Source: Candidatus Lachnocurva vaginae
GTDB taxonomy: Bacteria; Bacillota; Clostridia; Lachnospirales; Lachnospiraceae
Assembly (NCBI GenBank): GCA_011082265.1
Contig: CP049781.1
Span: 744,001-808,000, forward strand
Direction of reading: 5' to 3'
DNA: 64,000 nucleotides
Each line of letters starts with the position of its first letter. The stretch's first letter is position 1. Of this stretch, positions 1 to 7,846 are shown piece by piece. Made by a program: the position numbers and the translations under genes. The notes below the pieces were generated by a model. The model saw only the letters and a list, made by a program, of their open reading frames with translations. It was not told where the DNA came from and ran no database searches.

Positions 1-318
1 ATAGTAAAAGAAGGAAAAAATACCGAAGCAGCTTCTAAAAAGGATGAGATCATAGAAGATATAAAGCCTTTAAAAACATCTTCCGAAGTTTTAAAAAAAT
101 CCTCCAACACAAAGAAAAAGAGCTCTTTTCCAGAAACATTTAAGAATAATTATAAGAAAATTAATGAAGAAGGTGCATCTGCTTTAAATACACAAAGTAA
201 AAAAGAGGCCATCATAAGACTTCATAAAGAAGGATATACAGAAATAGATATTGCAAAGAAGATGGGGCTCGGCATAGGAGAAATAAAGCTTATACTGGGA
301 CTTTTTAATAAAGGATAA
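1..318 (+). CDS. DUF6115-type protein, C-terminal part
   Basis: This is the 3' end of a gene that starts before the window; the frame is open from base 1 to the TAA at 316-318. The visible part has a charged, Lys/Ser-rich linker and then a compact C-terminal helix-turn-helix-like segment (EAIIRLHKEGYTEIDIAKK, then a Gly/Ile-rich helix). Such a C-terminal segment is typical of the DUF6115 family of Firmicutes. In Bacillus a protein of this kind (SwrB/YlxL) lies between sigD and rpsB at the end of the flagellar operon, which matches the position here. Whether flagellar genes precede it cannot be seen. The next gene starts 4 bases downstream, so the two are probably co-transcribed. The family call is moderate and the function is not assigned. 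Confidence 0.6.
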   Translation: MVKEGKNTEAASKKDEIIEDIKPLKTSSEVLKKSSNTKKKSSFPETFKNNYKKINEEGASALNTQSKKEAIIRLHKEGYTEIDIAKKMGLGIGEIKLILGLFNKG

Positions 319-321
319 AAA

Positions 322-924
322 ATGAAACTTAAATATTATCTTAGAGGAATTGGAGTTGGATTTATAATAAGTGCAATTATGTTTATGATTGCATTTCCTT
401 TTTATAAGCCGTCACTTTCACAAAAAGATCTTGAAAAAATTGCTGAAGAAAAAGGTTATACGCTTGTAGAAAAAGAATCTTCCACGCTAAAAAATGATAA
501 AAAGAAAAAGTTAGATGATAAGAATAAAAAAGGTAAAAAGACTGTAGAAAAGCATAGTAAAGTAAAAGATGCAAAAGAAAAAAAGGAAGAAAGAAAAAAG
601 CAAAAAGATAAATTAAATAATAAGGATAAAAAAGATAAAAAGTCCGATTCAGAGTCTAACGAAAAAGCGAATGCGAAAGCTGATAATAAAAATAAAGCTC
701 CAGGATATGGAGCAAATTCTTCCGTGAAATTTGTAGTTATGAATGGGGAAAGTTCATTTGCTATATCAAAGAATTTAAAGGACTTTGGAATTATAAAAGA
801 TGAACATGATTTTGATAACTATTTAGTTAAAAATAATTACGCAAATGTGATTCATCCGGGAAATTATGATATTCCTAAAAATGCAACTTATGATGAACTT
901 GCAAAGATTTTGACTAAGAAATGA
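322..924 (+). CDS. Membrane-anchored YceG/MltG-like protein without catalytic domain
   Basis: The 200-residue protein has one N-terminal membrane segment (about residues 8-28), a very Lys/Asp-rich linker (about 45-130) and a small C-terminal globular part (about 135-200). The C-terminal part resembles the LysM-like N-terminal subdomain of MltG/YceG: it has a GESS..I...L...GII motif, then a PGNYDIP turn and a final helix ending LAKILTKK. The catalytic endolytic transglycosylase domain of MltG is absent, so it probably binds or scaffolds at the cell wall and does not cut glycan. It starts 4 bases after the DUF6115 gene. No terminator follows it clearly; the rpsB promoter begins about 50 bases downstream. 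Family call moderate, role inferred. Confidence 0.6.
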   Translation: MKLKYYLRGIGVGFIISAIMFMIAFPFYKPSLSQKDLEKIAEEKGYTLVEKESSTLKNDKKKKLDDKNKKGKKTVEKHSKVKDAKEKKEERKKQKDKLNNKDKKDKKSDSESNEKANAKADNKNKAPGYGANSSVKFVVMNGESSFAISKNLKDFGIIKDEHDFDNYLVKNNYANVIHPGNYDIPKNATYDELAKILTKK

Positions 925-973
925 TACTTATGCTTATTGATACAAAAAACTGATTGAAAATATTATATAGGAA

Positions 974-1002
974 TTGACGAGGGCATAAAAATTTGGTATT
1001 AT
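974..1002 (+). promoter_or_regulatory. Promoter of rpsB-tsf
   Basis: TTGACG at 974-979 and TATTAT at 997-1002 are separated by exactly 17 bases, close to the vegetative sigma-A consensus. Transcription would start near 1009, leaving a leader of about 184 bases before rpsB. Leaders of this length before rpsB often carry S2 autoregulatory structures in Firmicutes, but I cannot identify a known leader family here. Confidence 0.65.
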
Positions 1003-1192
1003 TTTATCGTTTGTAAATTGACACACGAAGGGGATTGTCGGATTGGTGCATAATATTTAGTCTTATATGAAGCATTAGTTTTTTAGTTTTAATGTAGCAT
1101 GTAAGGAATGTTTAAATCAGATGTGATGCAATATATTTATGTTACCCGATAAGTTGAACCTCGTGAAAGATTAACCATTTGGAGGTAAAAAA

Positions 1193-1912
1193 ATGAGTGT
1201 ATGTTCAATGAAAGATTTACTTGAGGCAGGTGTGCATTTCGGTCATCAAACAAGAAGATGGAATCCTAAAATGGCACCTTATATTTATGCAGAAAGAAAT
1301 GGTATTCATATCATAGATCTTCAGAAGACTGTAGGTATGATTGATACAGCTTACAATGCAGTTTATGATATTGTAGCTCAGGGAGGAAAAATTCTTTTCG
1401 TAGGAACCAAGAAACAGGCTCAGGATGCTATAAAAGATGAAGCACTTAGATGCGGTATGTACTATGTAAATGAGAGATGGCTTGGAGGAATGCTTACTAA
1501 CTTTAAGACAATTCAGAGCCGTATAGGTCGTCTTAAGAAAATTGAAAAGATGGAAGAAAACGGAGTTTTCGATGTTCTTCCTAAAAAAGAAGTTATAGGT
1601 CTTAAGAAAGAACTTGAAAAATTAAATCGTAACCTTGGCGGAATAAAGGATATGAAGAGAATACCGGATGCTATCTTTATAGTAGATCCTAAGAAAGAAA
1701 GAATCTGTGTAAAGGAAGCTATGTCTCTTGGAATTACTATTATAGGTATTGCAGATACAAACTCAGATCCTGATGAACTTGACTATATTATCCCGGGAAA
1801 TGATGATGCTATTCGTGCTGTTAAGCTTATTACATCAGCAATGGCTAACGCTGTTATAGAAGCTAATCAGGGAGAAGAAAAAGTAGTTAAAGAAGAGAAA
1901 ACTGAGGAATAA
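1193..1912 (+). CDS. rpsB: 30S ribosomal protein S2
   Basis: S2 is a structural protein of the small ribosomal subunit, bound at the head-body junction. The 239-residue product is of normal length and opens with the family signature (KDLLEAGVHFGHQTRRWNPK). It contains ERWLGGMLTNF and IFIVDPKKE, and ends in the usual acidic, variable tail. A strong GGAGG site precedes the ATG. The tsf gene follows after 25 bases, the classic rpsB-tsf operon. Identification is certain. Confidence 0.98.
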   Translation: MSVCSMKDLLEAGVHFGHQTRRWNPKMAPYIYAERNGIHIIDLQKTVGMIDTAYNAVYDIVAQGGKILFVGTKKQAQDAIKDEALRCGMYYVNERWLGGMLTNFKTIQSRIGRLKKIEKMEENGVFDVLPKKEVIGLKKELEKLNRNLGGIKDMKRIPDAIFIVDPKKERICVKEAMSLGITIIGIADTNSDPDELDYIIPGNDDAIRAVKLITSAMANAVIEANQGEEKVVKEEKTEE

Positions 1913-1937
1913 TACATATAATCTTAGGAGGTAAAAT

Positions 1938-2873
1938 ATGGCTATCACAGCAGCTATGGTAAAAGAGCTTCGTGAAAAGAGCGGTGCTGGAATGATGGAG
2001 TGCAAGAAAGCACTTAACGAAACCAACGGTAACCTTGATGAAGCTGTTGAATTTTTAAGAAAAAATGGACAGGCAAAGGCTGAAAAGAAGGTTAATAGAA
2101 TTGCAGCTGAAGGACTTTGCTATGTAGCATCAAATGGAACAAAAGAAGCTGTAATCGTGGAAGTAAACTCTGAGACAGACTTCGTTGCAAACAATGAGAA
2201 GTTTCAGACTTATGTACAGGATGTTGCAAATCAGGCACTTTCATCAAATGCAACAGATCTTGATTCATTCTTATCTGAAAAATGGAATCTTGATAAAACG
2301 AAAACAGTTTCTGAAGCTTTGATTGAAGAAATTGCTGTTATTGGAGAAAAACTTTCAATTAGAAGATTTAAAAAATTAAAAGAAGAAGACGGAGCTGTTA
2401 TTTCATATGTTCACGGCGGAGGAAGAATTGCAGTTTTACTTGCTGCAAAGTGTGATAATCTAACAGCTGAAGTTGAAGAAGCACTTAAGAATGTTGCAAT
2501 GCAGATTGCGGCTATGAGTCCTAAATATCTTTCAGAAAAAGACATGGATCAGGAATATATAAATCATGAAACAGAAATCTTAAGAGCACAGATTGAAAAT
2601 GATCCTAAAGAAGCACAAAAGCCTGACAGAGTAAAGGAAGGCATGATTAAAGGAAGACTTAATAAGGAATTCAAAGAGGTTTGTCTTTTAGACCAGGTAT
2701 ATGTTAAGGCTGAGGATGGCAAACAGTCTGTTAAAGCATATATTGCTGAAGTAGGAAAGAAATCCGGAGTTAATTTGGAATTAAAGGAATTTGTAAGATT
2801 TGAAACAGGCGAAGGAATTGAAAAGAAACAGGAAAACTTCGCTGAGGAAGTAAAAAAGCAGATGAACAATTAA
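1938..2873 (+). CDS. tsf: Translation elongation factor Ts
   Basis: EF-Ts is the guanine nucleotide exchange factor that reloads EF-Tu with GTP. The 311-residue protein has the N-terminal UBA-like domain with the MVKELREKSGAGMMECKKAL motif, which contacts EF-Tu. The core motif VNSETDFVANNEKF follows. The C-terminal half contains KPDRVKEGMIKGRLNKEF and an LLDQ(V)YV segment. It is translated from an AGGAGG site directly behind rpsB, and an intrinsic terminator follows 13 bases after the stop codon. Confidence 0.98.
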   Translation: MAITAAMVKELREKSGAGMMECKKALNETNGNLDEAVEFLRKNGQAKAEKKVNRIAAEGLCYVASNGTKEAVIVEVNSETDFVANNEKFQTYVQDVANQALSSNATDLDSFLSEKWNLDKTKTVSEALIEEIAVIGEKLSIRRFKKLKEEDGAVISYVHGGGRIAVLLAAKCDNLTAEVEEALKNVAMQIAAMSPKYLSEKDMDQEYINHETEILRAQIENDPKEAQKPDRVKEGMIKGRLNKEFKEVCLLDQVYVKAEDGKQSVKAYIAEVGKKSGVNLELKEFVRFETGEGIEKKQENFAEEVKKQMNN

Positions 2874-2885
2874 TTTAATTTCTGT

Positions 2886-2925
2886 AAGGCACTATATCAC
2901 TATATCTTGGTATAGTGCCTTTTTT
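2886..2925 (+). terminator. Intrinsic terminator after rpsB-tsf
   Basis: The inverted repeat GGCACTATA (2888-2896) and TATAGTGCC (2911-2919) forms a strong stem and is followed by six T (2920-2925). It separates the rpsB-tsf unit from the next gene, whose AGGAGG site starts right behind the T-run. Readthrough is probably needed for the downstream genes unless a promoter was missed. Confidence 0.85.
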
Positions 2926-2935
2926 AGGAGGATTT

Positions 2936-3844
2936 ATGCAGAAAGAAAAAGAAAGTGTTCATTTAAAAAGAAATAGGCAAAAAAAAATAGGCAATCTTAA
3001 GACTTATATAGTTTTATTTGTGCTTTTAAGTATTTTATTATCTTTAGTGAGTAATATTTATCTTTTTGTTAAAGTTATAAAGCTTGAAAAAAAGATAAAT
3101 AAAATATCATTAAATAGAATTATTAGAAGAGCAAATTCAAAAAAAAGAGGCTATATTATTCGCTCAAAATTCAACAAAGTGGCAACAGGAGAATCAAATT
3201 TAAGAGATAAAAAGGATACGATGAAAGTATATCTTACTTTTGATGATGGACCCAGTGAAAATACTGACAAGGTGCTAGATATATTGGATGATTATTCCAT
3301 AAAAGCTACTTTCTTTGTTGTAGGTAAAAAGGGAAAAGATGCGGATAGAAGATATAAAAGAATAGTAAAAGAAGGACACACTATAGGGATGCATTCATAT
3401 ACTCACGATTATTCGGATATATATGCATCTCTTTCTAATTTTTCAAAAGATTATAAAAGAATTTTTGAACGTATAAAAAGTGCTACAGGAGTTTCGCCTA
3501 AATATTATAGATTTCCTGGAGGTTCTATCAATAATTATTCAAGAAGAAATATTTTATCGTGCATAAATTACCTTGATGAAAATAAAATAAAATATTTTGA
3601 TTGGAATGTGTCAGCACAGGATGCAACAAATAAACCCTTAACAAAAGATGATATTATTGAAAATATACTTAAGGATGTGGTAAAATATAAAACGTCTGTA
3701 GTATTATTACATGATTCAAAAGGAAAAGATGAAACTGTAAATGCACTGCCAGAGCTTATTAAAGCTTTGCAGGAAATGGGAGCTGTTATTTTACCTATAA
3801 GTAATGATACAAAAGTGATTCAGTTTATTACATTGGAAGATTAA
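2936..3844 (+). CDS. Membrane-anchored polysaccharide deacetylase (NodB/CE4)
   Basis: This is a carbohydrate esterase family 4 protein, probably removing acetyl groups from peptidoglycan amino sugars on the outer face of the membrane. The N-terminus is basic, with one membrane helix at about residues 20-45. The CE4 motifs are clear: TFDDGPSENT (catalytic base and metal Asp), GMHSYTHDY (metal His pair), RFPGGS, and LLHDSK near the end. I chose the ATG at 2936 because it sits 5 bases after AGGAGG; an upstream in-frame GTG at 2915 lies inside the terminator hairpin. It is followed 22 bases later by a bactofilin gene, which suggests a joint cell-wall role. The exact substrate is not known from sequence. 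Confidence 0.9.
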   Translation: MQKEKESVHLKRNRQKKIGNLKTYIVLFVLLSILLSLVSNIYLFVKVIKLEKKINKISLNRIIRRANSKKRGYIIRSKFNKVATGESNLRDKKDTMKVYLTFDDGPSENTDKVLDILDDYSIKATFFVVGKKGKDADRRYKRIVKEGHTIGMHSYTHDYSDIYASLSNFSKDYKRIFERIKSATGVSPKYYRFPGGSINNYSRRNILSCINYLDENKIKYFDWNVSAQDATNKPLTKDDIIENILKDVVKYKTSVVLLHDSKGKDETVNALPELIKALQEMGAVILPISNDTKVIQFITLED

Positions 3845-3866
3845 ATAATACTTTAAGGAGATTGAT

Positions 3867-4679
3867 ATGGGATTATTTAAAGATTTTAAAGAAGATTTGT
3901 CCGATGCGGTTGATGATATGATTGGTACAAACGATCAAAAAGAAAAGGACGAAGATTTAATGGTTAACACTATTGATGAAGATGTAGATGTTGACTCCGA
4001 ACTTAACAAGCTTGATGGATTACTTGAAAAGGCTTCAAAAAAAGTAGATGATAAAAAGGAAATAGAAGAAAAAGATACAGAAGAAGGATCTAGTGATGTA
4101 CCTAAAGATGTATCATCTGACTATTTAGATTCTAATTATTATGATGATAAGAAAGAGGGACCTGATATGGACGATATGTCATTTTCAACAATGGATGTTA
4201 ATACAAATTCCAATAATATTTCTGATGAAGTAGCTGAGATTACTTCAGGTATGACTGTAAAGGGAGATCTTGATTCTACAGGATCTATAAATGTAGACGG
4301 AACTGTTAATGGTAATGTTAAATGTAATGGAAAGCTTGTAGTAAAGGGATCTATTGTAGGTAATAGTACAGCAAATGAATTCTTTGCAGACAATGCAAAG
4401 ATTGAAGGAGAAGTAAATACAATAGGAACAGTTAAAATTGGTACAGGATCTGTAATTGTAGGAAATATAACAGCTTCATCTGCTGTAGTAGCAGGAGCTG
4501 TAAAAGGTGATATCGATGTTCAAGGACCAGTAGTAGTTGATACATCCGCTGTTATTATGGGAAATATAAAATCTCGTTCAGTACAGATTAATAATGGAGC
4601 CGTAATCGAAGGATTCTGCTCACAGGCTTATGCAGAAGTTGATGTTAAAAGCGTTTTTGGAGAGGCAGACGATCAGTAA
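3867..4679 (+). CDS. Bactofilin, polymer-forming cytoskeletal protein
   Basis: Bactofilins polymerise without nucleotide into filaments that position cell-wall enzymes. The protein has 270 residues. The first ~125 are acidic and low-complexity, with many Asp, Glu and Lys. The core (about 125-255) is a run of short beta-strand repeats with regularly spaced Gly and Val (for example GSINVDGTVNGNVKCNGKLV and VKGDIDVQGPVVV), the right-handed beta-helix typical of the DUF583 fold. It lies between a CE4 deacetylase and pyrH, an unusual place since tsf and pyrH are normally adjacent. The AAGGAG site precedes the ATG by 8 bases. Confidence 0.88.
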   Translation: MGLFKDFKEDLSDAVDDMIGTNDQKEKDEDLMVNTIDEDVDVDSELNKLDGLLEKASKKVDDKKEIEEKDTEEGSSDVPKDVSSDYLDSNYYDDKKEGPDMDDMSFSTMDVNTNSNNISDEVAEITSGMTVKGDLDSTGSINVDGTVNGNVKCNGKLVVKGSIVGNSTANEFFADNAKIEGEVNTIGTVKIGTGSVIVGNITASSAVVAGAVKGDIDVQGPVVVDTSAVIMGNIKSRSVQINNGAVIEGFCSQAYAEVDVKSVFGEADDQ

Positions 4680-4685
4680 TTAATT

Positions 4686-5378
4686 ATGAGAGTACTTTTA
4701 AAGCTTAGTGGAGAAGCTCTTTCGGGAGATAAGGGATTTGGATTTTCATCTAGTGTAGTAAAAGAAGTTGCAAAAGAAGTTAAAAAGCTTCACGATAATG
4801 GTACACAGATTTCTGTAGTTATTGGAGGAGGTAACTTCTGGAGAGGAAGAACCGGTACTGAGATTAACAGATCAAAGGCCGATCAGATAGGAATGATGGC
4901 AACGATTATGAATGCCATATATGTATCCGATGTATTTTCTTCTTTAGGAATGGAAACAAGTATTTATACACCATTTTCTGTAGGAGCATTTACAAAACTT
5001 TATTCTCTGGATGAAGTAAAAAAAGATTTAAACGATAATAAAATCGTGTTTTTTGCGGGAGGAACCGGACATCCGTACTTCTCTACAGATACGGGAGCTG
5101 CCCTTAGAGCTATTGAAACGGAATCTGATATGATGCTTCTTGCAAAGGCGGTTGATGGAGTTTATGACAGTGACCCAAAGATTAATCCGAATGCTAAAAA
5201 GTATGAAACTATTTCATTAAAAGAGATTGTAAATAAAAACCTTAAAGTAATAGATATGACAGCTTCCATACTTTGTATGGAGAATAAAATGCCCCTTAAA
5301 ATATTTGCATTAAATGAAAAGAATGGCATTCTTAATGCAGTAAATGAAAAATTAAATGGTACAACAGTTACTGTTTAA
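4686..5378 (+). CDS. pyrH: UMP kinase
   Basis: PyrH phosphorylates UMP to UDP with ATP, the first committed kinase step for all pyrimidine nucleotides. The 230-residue product belongs to the amino-acid kinase fold. It shows the N-terminal LKLSGEAL phosphate-binding motif, VIGGGNFWRGR, FAGGTGHPYFSTDTGAALRA and the C-terminal DMTA segment. It starts 6 bases after the bactofilin stop with no good Shine-Dalgarno of its own, which suggests translational coupling. The frr gene follows 22 bases downstream, the usual pyrH-frr order. Confidence 0.97.
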   Translation: MRVLLKLSGEALSGDKGFGFSSSVVKEVAKEVKKLHDNGTQISVVIGGGNFWRGRTGTEINRSKADQIGMMATIMNAIYVSDVFSSLGMETSIYTPFSVGAFTKLYSLDEVKKDLNDNKIVFFAGGTGHPYFSTDTGAALRAIETESDMMLLAKAVDGVYDSDPKINPNAKKYETISLKEIVNKNLKVIDMTASILCMENKMPLKIFALNEKNGILNAVNEKLNGTTVTV

Positions 5379-5400
5379 CAGTTTTTTAGGAGATAATGGT

Positions 5401-5952
5401 ATGGATGACAGACTTAAAGAATATGAAATAAAAATGGGGAAAACTATTGATAATCTAAGAGAAGAGTATCAGTCCATAAGAGCAGGAAGAGCGAATCCGC
5501 ATATTTTAGATAAATTAAAAGTCGAGTATTATGGAGTTGAGACACCTCTTCAGCAGGTAGCAAATGTATCTGTTCTTGATGCTAGGACTCTTCAGATTCA
5601 GCCTTGGGAAGCATCACTTCTTAAAGAAATTGAAAAAGCTATTATGATGTCTGACATAGGAATAAATCCAATAAATGATGGAAAAGTTATAAGATTGGGA
5701 TTTCCTGTCCTTACTGAAGAGCGAAGAAAAGAATTGGCAAAGGATGTCAAGAAAAAAGGCGAAGAGTCAAAGGTTGCTATCAGAAATATAAGAAGAGATG
5801 GTAATGATACCATTAAAAAATTAAAGAATGAAGATGTATCTGAAGATGAAATCAAGGATTTGGAAGATTCACTTCAGAAGCTTACAGATTCTTTCATTAA
5901 AAAAGTTGATGAGGAAGTTGAAATAAAGACTAAAGAGATTATGACTATATAA
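5401..5952 (+). CDS. frr: Ribosome recycling factor
   Basis: RRF, with EF-G, splits the post-termination ribosome. I chose the ATG at 5401, which gives 183 residues, the usual length, and lies behind a TTAGGAGA site; an upstream in-frame ATG at 5356 would overlap the end of pyrH. Diagnostic motifs are SIRAGRANPHILDKLKVEYYG, the DARTLQIQPW segment, GIPLNDGKVIRL-like GINPINDGKVIRL, and LTEERRKEL. Confidence 0.97.
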   Translation: MDDRLKEYEIKMGKTIDNLREEYQSIRAGRANPHILDKLKVEYYGVETPLQQVANVSVLDARTLQIQPWEASLLKEIEKAIMMSDIGINPINDGKVIRLGFPVLTEERRKELAKDVKKKGEESKVAIRNIRRDGNDTIKKLKNEDVSEDEIKDLEDSLQKLTDSFIKKVDEEVEIKTKEIMTI

Positions 5953-6033
5953 TTTTCCTTTACCTTCAAGAGTATGATTTTTAAGATTTATGATTATTAA
6001 AAAATTATAAAATCTTAAGTAAAAAAATTTCTG

Positions 6034-6068
6034 AAAAAGCTTGATATACAATATATATAGAGCTTTTT
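6034..6068 (+). terminator. Possible weak terminator after frr
   Basis: AAAAAGCT (6034-6041) pairs with AGCTTTTT (6061-6068), with additional TATA pairing inside the 19-base loop. The T-run is short and the stem AT-rich, so this is only a candidate end of the pyrH-frr transcript. Confidence 0.35.
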
Positions 6069-6104
6069 AGGATGACTTGTGTCATATTTTTGAAGGCAAT
6101 TTTT

Positions 6105-6132
6105 TTGCGTTTTTATAAATATAAAGTATAAT
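6105..6132 (+). promoter_or_regulatory. Probable promoter of the uppS-cdsA-dxr-rseP-ispG cluster
   Basis: A perfect TATAAT lies at 6127-6132, with TTGCGT (6105-6110) 16 bases upstream. Transcription would begin near 6139, about 70 bases before uppS. The -35 box matches only partly, so confidence is moderate. Confidence 0.5.
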
Positions 6133-6209
6133 GTATGAAGTGATTACGAATTAACACCTTTAAGAAAGGAAAAATTTCGATTATCAAATATCAAAAATGA
6201 TATTCGAAT

Positions 6210-6920
6210 ATGCGTGATTATATGAGTGTACCGATTTCAGTTGCAATCATTATGGACGGTAACGGTAGATGGGCAAAGCTTAGAGAAAAGCCGAGGACTT
6301 TCGGACATAAAGAAGGAGCTGAGAATGTAGAAAGAATATGTAGAGCTGCAGATAATTTAGGAATTAAGTATCTTACTATTTATGCATTTTCAACCGAAAA
6401 TTGGAACAGACCGAAATCTGAAGTTGATACGCTTATGAAATTGCTTGATATATATTTAAAGAAGTGCATTAGAACATGCAAGCGAGATAACATGAGGTTT
6501 CGGATTATAGGAGATAGGAAAGGTCTATCAGAAGGTCTTAATAAGACGATAGAGAAGCTTGAAGATGTATCAAAGGTTTATACGGGACTTACACTTACGA
6601 TTGCAATAAATTATGGTGGAAGAGATGAACTTAGAAGAGCATTTATAAAAGCAGGAAATCGTCTTATTTCAGAAGGAAAGAAGCTTTCCGATTTAACAGA
6701 AGATGATATTGAAAATTCTCTGGATACAAAAGATATTCCATCTCCTGATCTCCTTATAAGGACAAGCGGAGAGCTTAGACTTTCAAATTTTCTCCCGTGG
6801 CAGCTTTCATACAGTGAATTTTATTTTACGAATGTCCTTTGGCCTGACTTTTCGGAAAAAGAGCTAAAAAAAGCTGTGGATGAATTTGAAAATAGACGAA
6901 GAAGATTTGGCAATGTATAA
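6210..6920 (+). CDS. uppS: Isoprenyl transferase (undecaprenyl diphosphate synthase)
   Basis: UppS condenses isopentenyl units onto farnesyl diphosphate in cis, giving the C55 lipid carrier for wall synthesis at the cytoplasmic membrane. The 236-residue protein has the hallmark IIMDGNGRWA motif (catalytic Asp), GHKEGAENV, YAFSTENWNRP and DLLIRTSGE. Its last strand motif is usually LSNFLLWQ and reads LSNFLPWQL here. Two in-frame starts are possible, ATG 6210 and ATG 6222; neither has a strong ribosome site, and a small hairpin (AAATATC/GATATT, 6186-6204) lies just upstream. cdsA follows after a repeat-rich gap of 84 bases. Confidence 0.95.
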   Translation: MRDYMSVPISVAIIMDGNGRWAKLREKPRTFGHKEGAENVERICRAADNLGIKYLTIYAFSTENWNRPKSEVDTLMKLLDIYLKKCIRTCKRDNMRFRIIGDRKGLSEGLNKTIEKLEDVSKVYTGLTLTIAINYGGRDELRRAFIKAGNRLISEGKKLSDLTEDDIENSLDTKDIPSPDLLIRTSGELRLSNFLPWQLSYSEFYFTNVLWPDFSEKELKKAVDEFENRRRRFGNV

Positions 6921-6926
6921 AAAAAT

Positions 6927-6988
6927 AAAAAAAGCATATATGTCAAAAAGTTATAGAACATAAAAAAGTTATAGAAAAAAAGCATATA
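6927..6988 (+). repeat. Nested short direct repeats between uppS and cdsA
   Basis: AAAAAAAGCATATA occurs at 6927-6940 and 6975-6988. Between them AAAAAGTTATAGAA occurs at 6945-6958 and 6963-6976, an 18-base period. The arrangement looks like local slippage duplication in an AT-rich gap; no function is evident. Confidence 0.7.
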
Positions 6989-7004
6989 GATATAGGAGAA
7001 ATAT

Positions 7005-7817
7005 ATGTTTCTAAAACGATTTATAAGTGGAATTATACTTGTAATTCTATCTCTACTTTTAATAATTCAAGGCGGAGATATACTTCTTTTTTCCACTCTT
7101 TTATTATCACTTGTGGGAACATTTGAACTTAATAGAGCACTTTCAATACAATCTTTACCTCCATCTCTTGAGGGATACCTTATGAGCATATTTTATTATA
7201 TGAATTTAAAGTATGAATGGATTGATAAACCGATGGTGTATTCACTTATATTTTTAATTATTCTTCTTACAACTTATGTTGTATGTTATCCTAATGTTCA
7301 TAGCAAGGATATTTTTACTTCATTTTTCGGATTTTTTTATGTGTCTGTTATGCTTTCTTTCATATATCTTACACGAATGGAAGAGCCTAACGGGAAATTT
7401 TTAGTTTGGATAATTTTCTTATGTGCGTGGGGAAGTGATACTTTTGCATATTGTGTTGGAAGGCTTTTCGGAAAACATAAGATGACACCAATTTTAAGCC
7501 CTAAAAAATCCATAGAAGGTGCTATTGGAGGGATTTTAGGAGCTTCTATCATTAATATGATTTATGTCTATTTTTTCATAAATCATTTTAAGGTAAGCAA
7601 TAATTTTATATGGCTAATAGGTGTAATGGCAGCTATAGCGGCTTTCGTATCAATGATAGGAGATCTTGCAGCTTCTGCAATAAAAAGAGATAACAAAGTA
7701 AAAGACTATGGAGATTTAATCCCCGGACACGGAGGAGTGCTTGATAGATTTGACAGTATAATAATTACTGCACCTATAATTTACTTTTTAACTACATTAT
7801 CAATGTTTATAAAGTAG
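7005..7817 (+). CDS. cdsA: Phosphatidate cytidylyltransferase
   Basis: CdsA makes CDP-diacylglycerol from phosphatidic acid and CTP, the branch point for phospholipids. It is an integral membrane enzyme; the 270-residue sequence shows about seven or eight hydrophobic segments. The C-terminal signature is present: CAWGSDTFAYCVGRLFGKHK, LSPKKSIEGAIGG, and SMIGDLAASAIKRDNKVKDY, ending LIPGHGGVLDRFDS, with the conserved Asp and Lys residues of the family. A GGAGAA site precedes the ATG. It is clustered with uppS, dxr and rseP in the usual Firmicutes order. Confidence 0.96.
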   Translation: MFLKRFISGIILVILSLLLIIQGGDILLFSTLLLSLVGTFELNRALSIQSLPPSLEGYLMSIFYYMNLKYEWIDKPMVYSLIFLIILLTTYVVCYPNVHSKDIFTSFFGFFYVSVMLSFIYLTRMEEPNGKFLVWIIFLCAWGSDTFAYCVGRLFGKHKMTPILSPKKSIEGAIGGILGASIINMIYVYFFINHFKVSNNFIWLIGVMAAIAAFVSMIGDLAASAIKRDNKVKDYGDLIPGHGGVLDRFDSIIITAPIIYFLTTLSMFIK

Positions 7818-7846
7818 GAAATGAATATTTGAGAAATAGGAATATG

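Noticed and set aside
2915..2935. Upstream GTG start for the polysaccharide deacetylase
   Set aside because: It lies within the 3' arm of the terminator and the T-run, and the ATG at 2936 has an ideal AGGAGG site.
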